From the NCBI RefSeq assembly GCF_042432445.1, contig NZ_JBHLXE010000100.1, positions 138,492-202,491 of the forward strand: 64,000 bases of DNA. The letters run 5' to 3'. Made by a program: the position numbers and the translations under genes. The notes beneath the pieces are model-generated. The model had not been told where the DNA came from and did not search any database. It saw only the letters and a program-made list of their open reading frames with translations. Each line of letters opens with the position of its first letter. The first letter of the stretch is position 1. This document shows positions 1 through 9,862 of the stretch, piece after piece. The DNA comes from Thorsellia kenyensis. GTDB lineage: Bacteria; Pseudomonadota; Gammaproteobacteria; Enterobacterales; Thorselliaceae.

Positions 1-1037
1 ATACCTGCTGCTGCACCGATATTAATGAATGTCTGCAAACTAAACCATATAGCTATGGCAAATGACAGATACGCGCCATAATATTTTTCTTGCATCATGC
101 TTTTTTTAGTAATGATAAATGCTCTTACAATCAACAAAATTAAAAGAGAAATAGTAACCATAACTCCTACGTATCCTAACTCCTCAGCTAATATAGCGAA
201 GACAAAATCCGTGTGTGGTTCGGGTAAATAATCTAATTTTTGGATAGAGTTACCGATCCCTTCTCCAAATCCCCCTCCACGACCAAATGCCATAAGAGAA
301 TTTGTTAATTGATACCCTTCGTTATACATTCTGTCTTTGTCCCAAGGATCTAAGTACGAAGAAAGTCTTTTCAATCTATAAGGGGATTTTAATATCAATT
401 GCACAAAAGCTAAAAAACCCAAAACTAATAAAATGACAAACTGATATAATTTAGCTCCCGAGATAAAAAGTAGTGCGAGACAAGTACAATATAAGACAAA
501 TACTGTACCAAAATCTGGTTGGCTTAATAGGAGTATGGCAAGAGCAAGAATAACTATTTGGGGTTTAAAAAAAGCCCAAGCGCTTTGCTGTACTTCATCT
601 TGCTTTCTTGTTAAATAGCTTGGCAGATAGCAAAAAAGACCTAATTTAGCAAATTCAGCAGGCTGAATATTAAAAAGACCAAGATTTAACCAGCGTTTCG
701 CACCATTAACTTCATTACCTATAACAAGAACGAGTACAAGCAGAAAAAAGCATCCAATGAGTATAAAACCACTGCTTCTTTCTAAAAAATCGATAGTAAC
801 ATTTAGGGCAAAAATTCCTCCTAGCAATGCAACTGCTATGTAAGCAATATCTCTTTTTGCATAATGAGTCATATCGCCTGAATGATTATATACAGATGCG
901 GAGGTGACAATTAAAAAGCCTATGGCTAAGAGTAAAAATGAAGTCCAAAGCAATGTGCTATCATAGAGCCTATTTGGGCGATTTTTTGTGGCCCTTTTAA
1001 AACTAAATAGATTGAATTTAAAAAACTTTGTGAACAT
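1..1037 (-). CDS. ftsW: FtsW, septal peptidoglycan glycosyltransferase (3' end cut by window edge)
   Basis: SEDS-family integral membrane protein that polymerises lipid II at the division septum with FtsI. An uninterrupted frame of 345 codons runs from an ATG at 1037 off the left edge. Residues 1-29 are basic and cytoplasmic; the first hydrophobic helix starts near residue 30 and ends in an FLIVTSAS motif. The last visible residues read LQTFINIGAAAG, which matches the conserved FtsW stretch before the LPTKGLTLPFISYGG loop, so roughly the last 50-60 residues are missing. It lies 40 bp downstream of murD, its standard dcw position (murD-ftsW-murG). RodA would be the alternative family member, but the context decides for FtsW. 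Confidence 0.93.
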   Translation of the reverse strand, partial: MFTKFFKFNLFSFKRATKNRPNRLYDSTLLWTSFLLLAIGFLIVTSASVYNHSGDMTHYAKRDIAYIAVALLGGIFALNVTIDFLERSSGFILIGCFFLLVLVLVIGNEVNGAKRWLNLGLFNIQPAEFAKLGLFCYLPSYLTRKQDEVQQSAWAFFKPQIVILALAILLLSQPDFGTVFVLYCTCLALLFISGAKLYQFVILLVLGFLAFVQLILKSPYRLKRLSSYLDPWDKDRMYNEGYQLTNSLMAFGRGGGFGEGIGNSIQKLDYLPEPHTDFVFAILAEELGYVGVMVTISLLILLIVRAFIITKKSMMQEKYYGAYLSFAIAIWFSLQTFINIGAAAG

Positions 1038-1077
1038 ATCGAGCCTTGGAATACATTAAATATTTAATATCATTAAA

Positions 1078-2400
1078 TTAAGAAAGTTGATTTGCAAGCT
1101 CTATAAATACTTGACCTCTATGTTCATAATTTTTAAATTGGTCTAAACTTGCACATGCAGGAGAAAGAATAATCCAATCTCCTTCAACGGCATTTTTTCT
1201 TGCTAGTTGCATCGCTTCTTCAAGCGTCTCAACAAAAACACTATTTTCTGGCGAGAGACTTTGAATTTTTTGCCCATCTTGTCCAAAACAATAAATTTGT
1301 TTTTTGCCATCTTTTAGGATTGGAATCAAAGGAGTTAAATTAGCAGATTTACTGTCTCCTCCCATCAGTAAATGTATTTTTCCTTCTCTATTAAAATCTT
1401 TAAGGGCGGCAATAACACTACCCACATTAGTTGCTTTTGAGTCATTGACCCAGGTGATCCCGTTTGCCTCGTGCACTACAGAGAAACGATGAGCTAAACC
1501 TGAAAAATGCTTAAGTGTTTCAATGCAGCTTTTGGGGTCGATACCCACAGTTTTTGCTAATGCAAGTGCAGCGAGTATATTCAAATAATTATGGTAACCT
1601 TTCAATGCAACCTCTGTGCATTGCATTAGGGGCTTATTATCGGCTATTAGCCATTCTTCACCCTCAATTTTTTCTATTCGATAAGGACTATTTGTACCAC
1701 CAAAATCAACTAAGCTTTGTGATTCATTCGTTTTAGGGCGTGTATGGGCGTCATTTACAAAATAGACAGTTGTTTGAGCTTTATTATATATTCGGTGCTT
1801 CGCTGTAATATAATTTTCGATGTTATCTGCATAGCGATCTAAGTGATCTTCACTGATATTTAAAATAGTTGCCGCTTTTGCTTTTAGACTGTAGGTTGTT
1901 TCTAATTGGAAACTTGATAATTCAAGGACATAAAGGTCGTGTTTATCTTCTAAAAAAGAGAGTACAGGCAAACCTATGTTACCACCAACTGCCGTTTTTA
2001 TTCTGTTACTAATCGCCATTTGCCCGACTAAGCTTGTTACAGTACTTTTACCGTTAGAGCCCGTAATTGCAATGATTTGAGCATTTGCATTGTTTACTTC
2101 ACGGCAAAAAAGCTCAATATCTCCAACCACTTCAATTCCTTTTTTGATCGCTTCTTGAATTTCAGGGGTAGCTAAAGGAACACCAGGACTGACCACTAAT
2201 AAATCAGCGTCAAGAACCCAATCTAGTTTTATAGAGCCTGTATGAACTTCTATTTCTTTAGGGATAGTACTTAACCCTGTGGGGCTTTTACGTGTATCTA
2301 TTAATCTAGGGTTGATACCTTTTGACATAAAATAATCTAAGCAAGATAAGCCCGTTAGCCCCAATCCAATAATAACAACTTTTTTATTTTGATAGTCCAT
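1078..2400 (-). CDS. murD: MurD, UDP-MurNAc-L-Ala:D-Glu ligase
   Basis: Cytoplasmic ATP-dependent ligase that adds D-glutamate to UDP-MurNAc-L-alanine. It is 440 aa, close to the E. coli length. The N-terminal Rossmann-like UDP-binding domain begins VVIIGLGLTGLS (8-19). The ATP P-loop is TGSNGKST (113-120), followed by the central-domain NISEDHLDRY segment and the C-terminal VNDSKATN motif typical of MurD. The start is ATG at 2400, in a 65-bp gap after mraY. Its place between mraY and ftsW is canonical for dcw clusters. Nothing unusual was seen. Confidence 0.97.
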   Translation of the reverse strand: MDYQNKKVVIIGLGLTGLSCLDYFMSKGINPRLIDTRKSPTGLSTIPKEIEVHTGSIKLDWVLDADLLVVSPGVPLATPEIQEAIKKGIEVVGDIELFCREVNNANAQIIAITGSNGKSTVTSLVGQMAISNRIKTAVGGNIGLPVLSFLEDKHDLYVLELSSFQLETTYSLKAKAATILNISEDHLDRYADNIENYITAKHRIYNKAQTTVYFVNDAHTRPKTNESQSLVDFGGTNSPYRIEKIEGEEWLIADNKPLMQCTEVALKGYHNYLNILAALALAKTVGIDPKSCIETLKHFSGLAHRFSVVHEANGITWVNDSKATNVGSVIAALKDFNREGKIHLLMGGDSKSANLTPLIPILKDGKKQIYCFGQDGQKIQSLSPENSVFVETLEEAMQLARKNAVEGDWIILSPACASLDQFKNYEHRGQVFIELANQLS

Positions 2401-2465
2401 TTTACAACCTTTAAATAAATAGATGTAATATTAAAAGCCCTTTACCAAAGTTATTCGTTAAGTGA

Positions 2466-3548
2466 TTAACGAATTTTAAGGGTGGCTAGACCAATTAAAA
2501 CTAGCATAAGTGATATTATCCAAAAACGAACAATCACTCTTGGTTCAGGCCATCCTTTGAGTTCATAATGATGGTGAATAGGTGCCATTCTAAAAATTCT
2601 TTGTCCTCTTAACTTAAATGATCCTACTTGAAGTATAACTGATAAGGCTTCAATGACAAAGACTCCCCCCATGATGACTAATAAAAATTCTTGCCTTAAC
2701 AATACAGCAATGATCCCTAATGCGCCACCGAGAGCTAATGAACCAACATCGCCCATAAATACCTGAGCAGGATAAGTATTAAACCATAGAAAACCTAATC
2801 CTGCACCGACAATTGCAGTACAAATTATAACAAGCTCACTGGCATATTTTAAATGCGGAATATGTAAATGTGCAGAGTAGATACTATTACCTGTTAAATA
2901 TGCTACCACCCCCAATCCTGACGCTACAAGTACTGTAGGCATAATTGCCAATCCATCCAATCCATCAGTTAAGTTAACAGCGTTACCGGTTCCTACAATC
3001 GTAAAATAAGAAAGTATAATAAATAAAAATCCTAATTGAGGCATGACATCTTTGAAAAAGGGAACGACCAGAGCCGTTGCAAGAGTATCCTTACCATTAA
3101 TATAGAGCAAAAAAGAGGCAATAATAGCAACAGCAGACATCCAAAAATATTTCCAACGGGCGATGAGGCCTTTGCTATTTTTTCTGACAACCTTTAGATA
3201 ATCGTCCGCAAATCCAATTGCACCAAAAGAAAATGTTACAAATAAAGCATACCAAATATAAGGATTTGATAAATCTGCCCATAAAAATACAGTAACGGCG
3301 ATGGAAAGTAAAATCATGATGCCGCCCATAGTTGGTGTACCATCTTTCTTCAAATGTGATTCTGGTCCATCATTTCTTACGACTTGTCCAATTTGCAAAT
3401 TGCGCAAGTATTTTATCACTCGCGGACCAAGCCACAGAGAGATAATCAAAGCAGTCAATAATCCCACTATGGCTCTAAACGTTAAATAAGAAATAACATT
3501 AAAAAATGTAAAATGTGGGACAAGAATATCTGCCAGCCAAACTAACAT
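2466..3548 (-). CDS. mraY: MraY, phospho-MurNAc-pentapeptide transferase
   Basis: Polytopic inner-membrane enzyme that transfers phospho-MurNAc-pentapeptide to undecaprenyl phosphate to make lipid I. At 360 aa it has the E. coli length and is very similar to it throughout. The catalytic aspartate pair is in GFADDYLK (DD at 115-116); NLTDGLDGL, FMGDVGSLALGG and the C-terminal MAPIHHHYE motif are all intact. About ten hydrophobic segments are visible. The ATG is only 3 bp after the murF stop, so it is translationally linked to murF. Its high conservation makes it a good taxonomic marker. Confidence 0.98.
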   Translation of the reverse strand: MLVWLADILVPHFTFFNVISYLTFRAIVGLLTALIISLWLGPRVIKYLRNLQIGQVVRNDGPESHLKKDGTPTMGGIMILLSIAVTVFLWADLSNPYIWYALFVTFSFGAIGFADDYLKVVRKNSKGLIARWKYFWMSAVAIIASFLLYINGKDTLATALVVPFFKDVMPQLGFLFIILSYFTIVGTGNAVNLTDGLDGLAIMPTVLVASGLGVVAYLTGNSIYSAHLHIPHLKYASELVIICTAIVGAGLGFLWFNTYPAQVFMGDVGSLALGGALGIIAVLLRQEFLLVIMGGVFVIEALSVILQVGSFKLRGQRIFRMAPIHHHYELKGWPEPRVIVRFWIISLMLVLIGLATLKIR

Positions 3549-3551
3549 GTA

Positions 3552-5135
3552 CTACCTCTCTTGTAATGCAAAAACAATTTCTTCCATAGCTGAACTTCTT
3601 GAGCCTTTAACTAGGAATGTAATTATAGCGTGTTCTTTTAAAATTGATTTTAAAGTATTCACTAACGCCAACTTAGATTCAAAGTGCTGCGAATTTGGGT
3701 GTTTTGACGAAATAAACTGGCTCCATTGCCCTACAGAATAAACAGCATCAATCTGAGAATTTGCAATAAAATCGCCTATCTCTTCATGGCATACTTGGCT
3801 ATACGGACCCATCTCAGCCATATCTCCTGCAACAAAAACTTTATATCCTGGTAATTCTTTTAGTAAAGATGCAGCTGCTTTCATCGATCCTACATTAGCA
3901 TTATAAGTATCATCAATAATCCACTTAGATTCTGTAGTAGTTGAAGTAAGCTTAATTGGGTATAATCGACCGTTGACAGGTTCAATACTATTTAATCCTT
4001 TTTGCACAGCATCTAAAGATGCACCTACAGACATGCAAAGAAGCGTTGCTGCTAGAGCATTACTAATCGCGTGTTTACCTAACACTTTAAGTGTAATTTG
4101 AGTGTGTCCCTCGGGAGTTACTAGAGTAAAACGACTACCTGCTATGGAAATTGAGATATCTTTTATTTTATAACCACTTTGTGACAAAACGTTATTTTTT
4201 AGTTTTGTGAGTTCTTCATCTATACTAAATAGTGTTTTTAACTTGATATTTTCTAAATGATGCAGCCAAAATTTTGTTAGCTCTTCACCTTCAAGCTTTT
4301 CAGTTTTATTTAGAGAATTTTGCATCTGCAATGCATCAAAGATGATATCCGCATTTAAAATAACATGCTGATTATTTTTATACTCTATTTTATTGGGCAT
4401 ATTTAATGAAAGAGATTTCAAATCCTCTATTTGAGGGTATGTGAAAATTTCACTTTTTGCTTCAGCAACACCTTTTAATGAGCCGAACCCCTCTAAATGC
4501 GCTTTACATATAGAGTTAATTAATACTGACTGAGGATTTGACATAGCAGCTGTATAGGCTATTTCGCCTTGATGATTAGCTCCTAATTCAATGACAGCAT
4601 ATTTTTCATCGCCCTCAAGACTCAATAATGTTAAAGGTACCCCTATTTCATTATTAAAATTTCCCTTAGTCGCAAGGACTTTTCCTATTTGAGAAAGAAT
4701 AGCAAAGCTCATCTCTTTTACTGACGTTTTACCAGAAGATCCGGTTAAAGCCACAAAGGTTGCTTTCGATTTACTTCGCACAAGTGCCGCAACTTGCCCT
4801 AACGCCTCTTTTGTATCCGGAACACTTAGAATAAGATGCTTATACAATTCAAACCTTTTATCTCTAGATACTGATTTCATTTGGGCTTGATAAAAAGAGT
4901 GATTCACAATAACTAAAGAGGCCCCTTGTTCAAAAGCATCATAAATATAATCGTGTGCATCAAATCGTTCCCCTTTAATAGCAATAAAAATAGCACCATG
5001 AGCCACATTCTTTGAGTTCAATATGACATCTTTAGCTGCAAAAGATATCTTTTGTAAATCATGCGTGATTTCAATTAAATTAGGGGCTTGAATAGCCATT
5101 GATGCATAAAGTTCATTTATATTGAAAGTAATCAT
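3552..5135 (-). CDS. murF: MurF, UDP-MurNAc-tripeptide:D-Ala-D-Ala ligase (expanded)
   Basis: Cytoplasmic ligase that adds D-Ala-D-Ala to the UDP-MurNAc-tripeptide. Recognisable parts are the N-terminal SKNVAHGAIFIAIKGERFDAHDY substrate-binding region in sections, P-loop TGSSGKTS (131-138), LTLLSL-to-GANHQGEI nucleotide domain, HLEGFGS, and C-terminal DDTYNANVGSMKAA. At 527 aa it is about 75 residues longer than E. coli MurF (452). The extra length lies at about residues 80-105 and 236-330, the latter lysine/leucine/glutamate rich and unlike the family. The start ATG overlaps the murE stop by 4 bp (ATGA), which fixes it. No frameshift is seen, and all catalytic motifs stay in one frame, so the protein is probably functional. 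Confidence 0.95.
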   Translation of the reverse strand: MITFNINELYASMAIQAPNLIEITHDLQKISFAAKDVILNSKNVAHGAIFIAIKGERFDAHDYIYDAFEQGASLVIVNHSFYQAQMKSVSRDKRFELYKHLILSVPDTKEALGQVAALVRSKSKATFVALTGSSGKTSVKEMSFAILSQIGKVLATKGNFNNEIGVPLTLLSLEGDEKYAVIELGANHQGEIAYTAAMSNPQSVLINSICKAHLEGFGSLKGVAEAKSEIFTYPQIEDLKSLSLNMPNKIEYKNNQHVILNADIIFDALQMQNSLNKTEKLEGEELTKFWLHHLENIKLKTLFSIDEELTKLKNNVLSQSGYKIKDISISIAGSRFTLVTPEGHTQITLKVLGKHAISNALAATLLCMSVGASLDAVQKGLNSIEPVNGRLYPIKLTSTTTESKWIIDDTYNANVGSMKAAASLLKELPGYKVFVAGDMAEMGPYSQVCHEEIGDFIANSQIDAVYSVGQWSQFISSKHPNSQHFESKLALVNTLKSILKEHAIITFLVKGSRSSAMEEIVFALQER

Positions 5136-6631
5136 GCAAGTCTCAATCCCTGTGTATGATATAACTCGTGCATCAATTCCCTATCTGAATAATGAATTTT
5201 ATTATGTCCTATAATTTGATAGTCCTCATGTCCCTTCCCTGCGACAAGAATCAAATCATCTTTATCGGCAAGTTCAATGGCTGTTTTAATAGCTTGAGAT
5301 CTATCATGAATGACTTGATAATTTAGATCTAAAAAACCTGAAATGATATCATTAGTAATGGTTTCTCTGTCTTCAGTTCTAGGGTTATCGTCAGTAACTA
5401 TGACATGATCAGCATGCATTTGTGCTACTGAGGCCATCAGTGGCCTTTTTCCCCTATCCCTGTCTCCACCACAGCCAAAAACACACCAGATTTTACCTAA
5501 TTGATGTGTTTTTAATGCTAATAAAGCTTTTTCAAGTGCATCGGGAGTGTGAGCATAATCTACAACCACGGTAGGAAATAGCTCTCGGCTGAACTTTTCC
5601 ATTCGACCAGCAACAGGGATGAGTTTTGGTGCAGAATCCAATAACGACGTAAGATCGTATCCCAAAGCTAATAATATAGATAAAGCGGTTAAAATATTAT
5701 GGACATTAAATTCCCCAAGTAAAGGACTATGAAGCACTCCTTCTCCAAAGGAACTTTTAATTTCAATATCAACTCCCTTAGAATGAAAAACCATTGATTT
5801 AGCAAAAACATAGTGTGCAGGAGTCTTATCAATAAACCTTGCATAATCAATTGATACAGCTATAGCATCCTTTTGATTTTCAAACCACTTCAAACCAATT
5901 GCATCATCAATATTGAATATTTGTACCTTAGACTTTAATTCATCAAATAATCTGAATTTCGCAGCTGCGTACTCTTGCATACTGTGATGATAATCCAGAT
6001 GATCACGACTTAAATTTAAAAAGGCTGTGACACGAAAAGGAACAGATTCAACTCGGTATTGAACTAATCCATGAGAAGAAACTTCCATCGCACATAATGA
6101 TGCCCCTTTAGTACTATACTTTTGAATATTAGCATGTACTTCCAGCGCAGATGGTGTGGTATTGTTACTTTCATTTAACGATCCAAATAGTCCATTTCCT
6201 ACTGTGCCCATCACCGAGCTTTTATCACCTAATAGAGTCGCCCACATAGCTACTAAATGGCTCGTTGTTGTTTTGCCGTTAGTACCTGTTATTCCGATGA
6301 TGGATATAGGTAGATTATTCGTATCATAGAAGATATTACCAATAGAGGAAACAAGTTTCCCTAACTTAGGAATCTTAATCACAGGGATGTTTTGGACATA
6401 CTCAATACCTGGAGTATCATCTTCATCAAAGATAGCGACAGCACCGTTTTCGATTGCTTTTGATAAGTAATCTCTACCATGCACTTGATGTCCTTGAAGA
6501 GCGAGAAATAGCGTTCCTTGCTTCACTTCTCTGCTATCAGCCGTAATAAAATTGATGTTGACATCAGCCACATCAATACATAACATCGGATTGATATCAT
6601 AGAGTCTGCTTGCAAGTTCACTTAATTTCAC
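5132..6631 (-). CDS. murE: MurE, UDP-MurNAc-dipeptide:meso-diaminopimelate ligase
   Basis: Cytoplasmic ligase that adds the third stem residue. The DNPR motif (415-418) is the signature of enzymes selecting meso-diaminopimelate, so the organism has Gram-negative type peptidoglycan. P-loop GTNGKTT (116-122), MEVSSHGL (182-189), LSRDHLDYH (207-215) and the YAAAKF lysine region (carbamylated lysine in the family) are present. Length is 499 aa against 495 in E. coli. The start is GTG at 6631, preceded by AAGGTGG; no in-frame ATG fits. It overlaps murF by 4 bp and follows ftsI by 29 bp. Confidence 0.97.
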   Translation of the reverse strand: MKLSELASRLYDINPMLCIDVADVNINFITADSREVKQGTLFLALQGHQVHGRDYLSKAIENGAVAIFDEDDTPGIEYVQNIPVIKIPKLGKLVSSIGNIFYDTNNLPISIIGITGTNGKTTTSHLVAMWATLLGDKSSVMGTVGNGLFGSLNESNNTTPSALEVHANIQKYSTKGASLCAMEVSSHGLVQYRVESVPFRVTAFLNLSRDHLDYHHSMQEYAAAKFRLFDELKSKVQIFNIDDAIGLKWFENQKDAIAVSIDYARFIDKTPAHYVFAKSMVFHSKGVDIEIKSSFGEGVLHSPLLGEFNVHNILTALSILLALGYDLTSLLDSAPKLIPVAGRMEKFSRELFPTVVVDYAHTPDALEKALLALKTHQLGKIWCVFGCGGDRDRGKRPLMASVAQMHADHVIVTDDNPRTEDRETITNDIISGFLDLNYQVIHDRSQAIKTAIELADKDDLILVAGKGHEDYQIIGHNKIHYSDRELMHELYHTQGLRLA

Positions 6632-6660
6632 ACAACCACCTTCATTTTAATTGCCCTGAA

Positions 6661-8439
6661 TTATCCGCCCGTTGCTACTTTAATTTTATTTACTGTGCCT
6701 GTATTGTTCACTATTGCTGGTTCTTCAGCCATCAAGTCTAACCCATCCGGCGTAATATTCATGGTTCTTAATACCCCACCCATAATACTACTAAAAACTG
6801 GTGCTGAAACAGCTCCCCCGAAATATTCACCTGCACTGGGTTCATTAATTACAACGACAAGAGAAAATCTTGGATTACTTACAGGGGCAACACCTGCTGT
6901 ATAAGCAATATATTTATCAACATACGCACCATTTTCTACTTTTTTGGCTGTACCAGTTTTCACAGCAACCCGATAATCTTGTACTGCAGCTTTTGCTCCC
7001 CCAGCTCCAGGTTCAGTTACTTTTTCCATCATATGCAAAACCGTTCTAACTGTATTTGCTGAAAAGACTTGCTCTCCAGCCACAGGGGGATCTACTTTAG
7101 TTATAGATAGCGGCCTTGCTTGTCCATAACTGCCTATGGTTGCATAAGCTTTAGCTAACTGAAGAGGAGTGACCATAAGCCCATAGCCATACGAAAAGGT
7201 TGCCCTTTCAATATCTGACCACCGTTTTTTAAATGGAAACAATCCACTATGTTCACCAACAAGTCCAAGATGAGTTGACTGACCAAAACCAAAGTTTTGA
7301 TAAGTATTCACTAATGCTTCTGGTTCCATCATTAAAGCAATTTTTGAAACACCTATATTACTTGATTTTTTTAATATGCCAGTAATTGATAATTCAGGTT
7401 GTCTAGAAACATCTTTAATTTGTTTACCGTTGATGATAATTGGATGTGTATCTAAAACAGTATCGGGTTTAATCACCCCCTTTTCTAATCCTGTCATAAC
7501 AACTAGTGGTTTTACTGTTGAACCCGGCTCGAACACATCAGTAATGGCTCGATTTCTTTTTAATTCATCATTAGCGACTTCAATGTGATTATTGGGATTA
7601 AAACTTGGAGCACTTGCCATAGCAAGTACTTCACCTGTATGTACATCAAGTAAAACGGCGGTTGCTGAACTGGCTTGATGAGTCTCTAGTGCCTTGCTTA
7701 TTTCTCTGAAAAGAATATTTTGTAAACGCTCATCAATACTTAGAACTAATGTCTGGCCTGATAAACTTTCTACTGAGTCTACATTTTCTACAATTCTTCC
7801 GTATTTATCCTTTCTAAATGTTCTCTCTCCAGGTGTACCTTGTAGCCACTTATTGAAACTCAATTCAATACCCTCAATACCCTTACTGTCTCTATTGGTT
7901 AATCCAATAATTTGCGAAAAAAGTTCTCCAGACGGGTAATATCGTTTTGACTCGTCTTGGTAACCAATCATATTTAGTTTTAATTTCTTTATATAATCCA
8001 CTTTATCTATTGGAACTTGTCGAGCCAAATAGATAAAACGACTGTTTGGGTGTTGTGTAACTTTAGCATTTATGTCAGCTACTGATATATTTAGTGTTTT
8101 AGCTAGCGCTTGCCATTTTTCATTTTGCTGGACCCCACCTTGTTCAAGAGTAAACTTAGGATCTATCCAAACTGCTTTGACCGGGATGCTGACAGCTAAA
8201 GGGCGACCTGTTCTATCTGTGATAGTACCCCTTGTTGGTTGAATTTCTTGAACACGTAAAGAGCGCTGATCGGCTTGGGCTAAATAGTAATCAGGCGAGA
8301 TAATTTGTATCATCGCGATGCGGATAACAAGGCAAGCAAAAAATACAAAAACAACGGCATATACCAGCACAAACCGCCAATTCAAATTTTTCTTGGGTGT
8401 TTCTTTTCTGATTGTTTTACGATAATAAGTTGCGTTCAT
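6661..8439 (-). CDS. ftsI: FtsI / PBP3, septal peptidoglycan transpeptidase
   Basis: Class B penicillin-binding protein that cross-links septal peptidoglycan and partners FtsW. Residues 1-21 are basic cytosolic tail; one membrane helix covers about 22-45 (FVLVYAVVFVFFACLVIRIA). The pedestal domain includes RGTITDRTGRPLA (70-82). The transpeptidase motifs are STVK (307-310, nucleophile Ser307 at the same number as E. coli), SSN (359-361) and KTGT (494-497). Length is 592 aa, typical of the family. It follows ftsL after a gap of about 88 bp and precedes murE. Confidence 0.97.
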   Translation of the reverse strand: MNATYYRKTIRKETPKKNLNWRFVLVYAVVFVFFACLVIRIAMIQIISPDYYLAQADQRSLRVQEIQPTRGTITDRTGRPLAVSIPVKAVWIDPKFTLEQGGVQQNEKWQALAKTLNISVADINAKVTQHPNSRFIYLARQVPIDKVDYIKKLKLNMIGYQDESKRYYPSGELFSQIIGLTNRDSKGIEGIELSFNKWLQGTPGERTFRKDKYGRIVENVDSVESLSGQTLVLSIDERLQNILFREISKALETHQASSATAVLLDVHTGEVLAMASAPSFNPNNHIEVANDELKRNRAITDVFEPGSTVKPLVVMTGLEKGVIKPDTVLDTHPIIINGKQIKDVSRQPELSITGILKKSSNIGVSKIALMMEPEALVNTYQNFGFGQSTHLGLVGEHSGLFPFKKRWSDIERATFSYGYGLMVTPLQLAKAYATIGSYGQARPLSITKVDPPVAGEQVFSANTVRTVLHMMEKVTEPGAGGAKAAVQDYRVAVKTGTAKKVENGAYVDKYIAYTAGVAPVSNPRFSLVVVINEPSAGEYFGGAVSAPVFSSIMGGVLRTMNITPDGLDLMAEEPAIVNNTGTVNKIKVATGG

Positions 8440-8527
8440 TTTAAATTACTTTTCTTATTTTTGTAGTTATAGACCAGCTCGATTTAGCACAGTAAAGTAT
8501 GTCATCTTTTATGCTACAAGCACTTAT

Positions 8528-8854
8528 TTAATTTTGTGCAGCAGGAACCATTAATATCAGCTCGTTCTCAGAAGTGATAAGAGTCATTTTTAATACTTCC
8601 TGAGCAATTTTTTCAATACGCTGTTGTTCACCTAAATTTTTTTCTTCTAAAATTAAATTTCGCCACTCTAAATCCAATGATTTTTTTTCGACTTCTTTTT
8701 GTTCTAATGCATATCGTAATATTCTTGTTTCATTAGTAATTAAAATTGTAAATGTCACCGTTAATATGATCAGAATAAAAAAAAGCATCGCTAGCTTTGA
8801 GCGTTTGAAAATATCTTTAACAATAATCTTGACTAAATTCGGTTGTTTGGCCAT
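8528..8854 (-). CDS. ftsL: FtsL, cell division membrane protein
   Basis: Small bitopic division protein that, with FtsB and FtsQ, activates FtsWI. A short basic cytoplasmic tail (MAKQPNLVKIIVKDIFKR) is followed by one membrane helix (AMLFFILIILTVTFTILI) and a periplasmic coiled-coil rich in E, K, L and Q with a leucine-zipper pattern. I chose the ATG at 8854 (108 aa); an upstream TTG at 8860 directly after the rsmH stop would add two residues. The family diverges fast, so the call rests on topology and on its place between rsmH and ftsI. Confidence 0.9.
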   Translation of the reverse strand: MAKQPNLVKIIVKDIFKRSKLAMLFFILIILTVTFTILITNETRILRYALEQKEVEKKSLDLEWRNLILEEKNLGEQQRIEKIAQEVLKMTLITSENELILMVPAAQN

Positions 8855-8860
8855 GTTCAA

Positions 8861-9790
8861 TTAAATTTTTTCTGCAATACGCAGCATTGCACTTCTCGCT
8901 CTTGTATTGGTTGTTATTTCCTCTTTAGAGGGTTTTTTCTTAGGTAACTCTTTCAACGTCAATGCTTCATGCATGTTAGCTAATTGTTTTTCGGTTAGGG
9001 GTAGTCCCCTCGGTAAACTTGCCAACTTAGCATTTTTTCTAATAAACGTTTTTACTAATCTATCTTCTAGGGAATGAAATGTAATAATACTTAGTCGACC
9101 ATTCTTTGCTAAAATTATTAACGAATCAGCCAGAATTTTTTCTACCTGCCCAAGTTCATCATTAATTTTTATCCTAATGGCTTGGAATGTTCTGGTTGCT
9201 GGGTGCTTATTCTTATCTTTAAATGGAACAGCTTTGTCTATAACATCAGCAAGCTCTAAAGTCGTATTCAGTGGGTCAGTTTGCATTCTTTGCACTATGG
9301 CTCTTGCTATTCTTTTAGCAAATCGTTCTTCAGAATAACTTCTTATAACGTCTTCAAGCTCAACTTCATCAACTTGAGCTAGCCACTCTTTTGCACTTAA
9401 TCCTCTGGTTGTATCCATACGCATATCTAAGGGGCCTTCTCGCATAAACGAAAAACCACGTTCTGCTTCATCTAATTGAGGTGATGAGACACCTAAATCT
9501 AACAATAAACCATCAATTTTACCTAACAATCCCATCTGATCTAGATAATCATATAAATACGCAAAACTATTATGGATGCAGTGTACTCTTTCATCGTTAA
9601 GCGCTTGTGCTACTTTTATTGCATCAGGATCTCTATCAACTACGATTAATTTACCATTAGGTCCTAGCTGTTCAAGTATTTTTCGACTATGTCCACCTCG
9701 TCCAAAAGTACCATCAACATAAATACCATCAACTTTAATATTTAATGCATCGACAGCTTCTTTTAGCATCACTGTTGTATGGAGGGCCAT
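8861..9790 (-). CDS. rsmH: RsmH (MraW), 16S rRNA m4C1402 methyltransferase
   Basis: S-adenosylmethionine-dependent enzyme that N4-methylates C1402 of 16S rRNA in the ribosomal P site. The SAM-binding loop YVDGTFGRGGHS lies near residues 24-35, with LLLDLGVSSPQLD and the FSFMREGPLDMRMD signature following. Length is 309 aa, close to E. coli (313). The C-terminus ends in basic NTRARSAMLRIAEK as usual. ATG at 9790 fits the family start (ALHTTVMLKEAVDAL). It follows mraZ by 72 bp and abuts ftsL. Confidence 0.97.
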   Translation of the reverse strand: MALHTTVMLKEAVDALNIKVDGIYVDGTFGRGGHSRKILEQLGPNGKLIVVDRDPDAIKVAQALNDERVHCIHNSFAYLYDYLDQMGLLGKIDGLLLDLGVSSPQLDEAERGFSFMREGPLDMRMDTTRGLSAKEWLAQVDEVELEDVIRSYSEERFAKRIARAIVQRMQTDPLNTTLELADVIDKAVPFKDKNKHPATRTFQAIRIKINDELGQVEKILADSLIILAKNGRLSIITFHSLEDRLVKTFIRKNAKLASLPRGLPLTEKQLANMHEALTLKELPKKKPSKEEITTNTRARSAMLRIAEKI

Positions 9791-9862
9791 ATGTTTTCCT
9801 AATTCACCTAGATATTGAGCGCCTGCATGTTATAAATTAAGCTAATGTTTAACTTATTCTAA

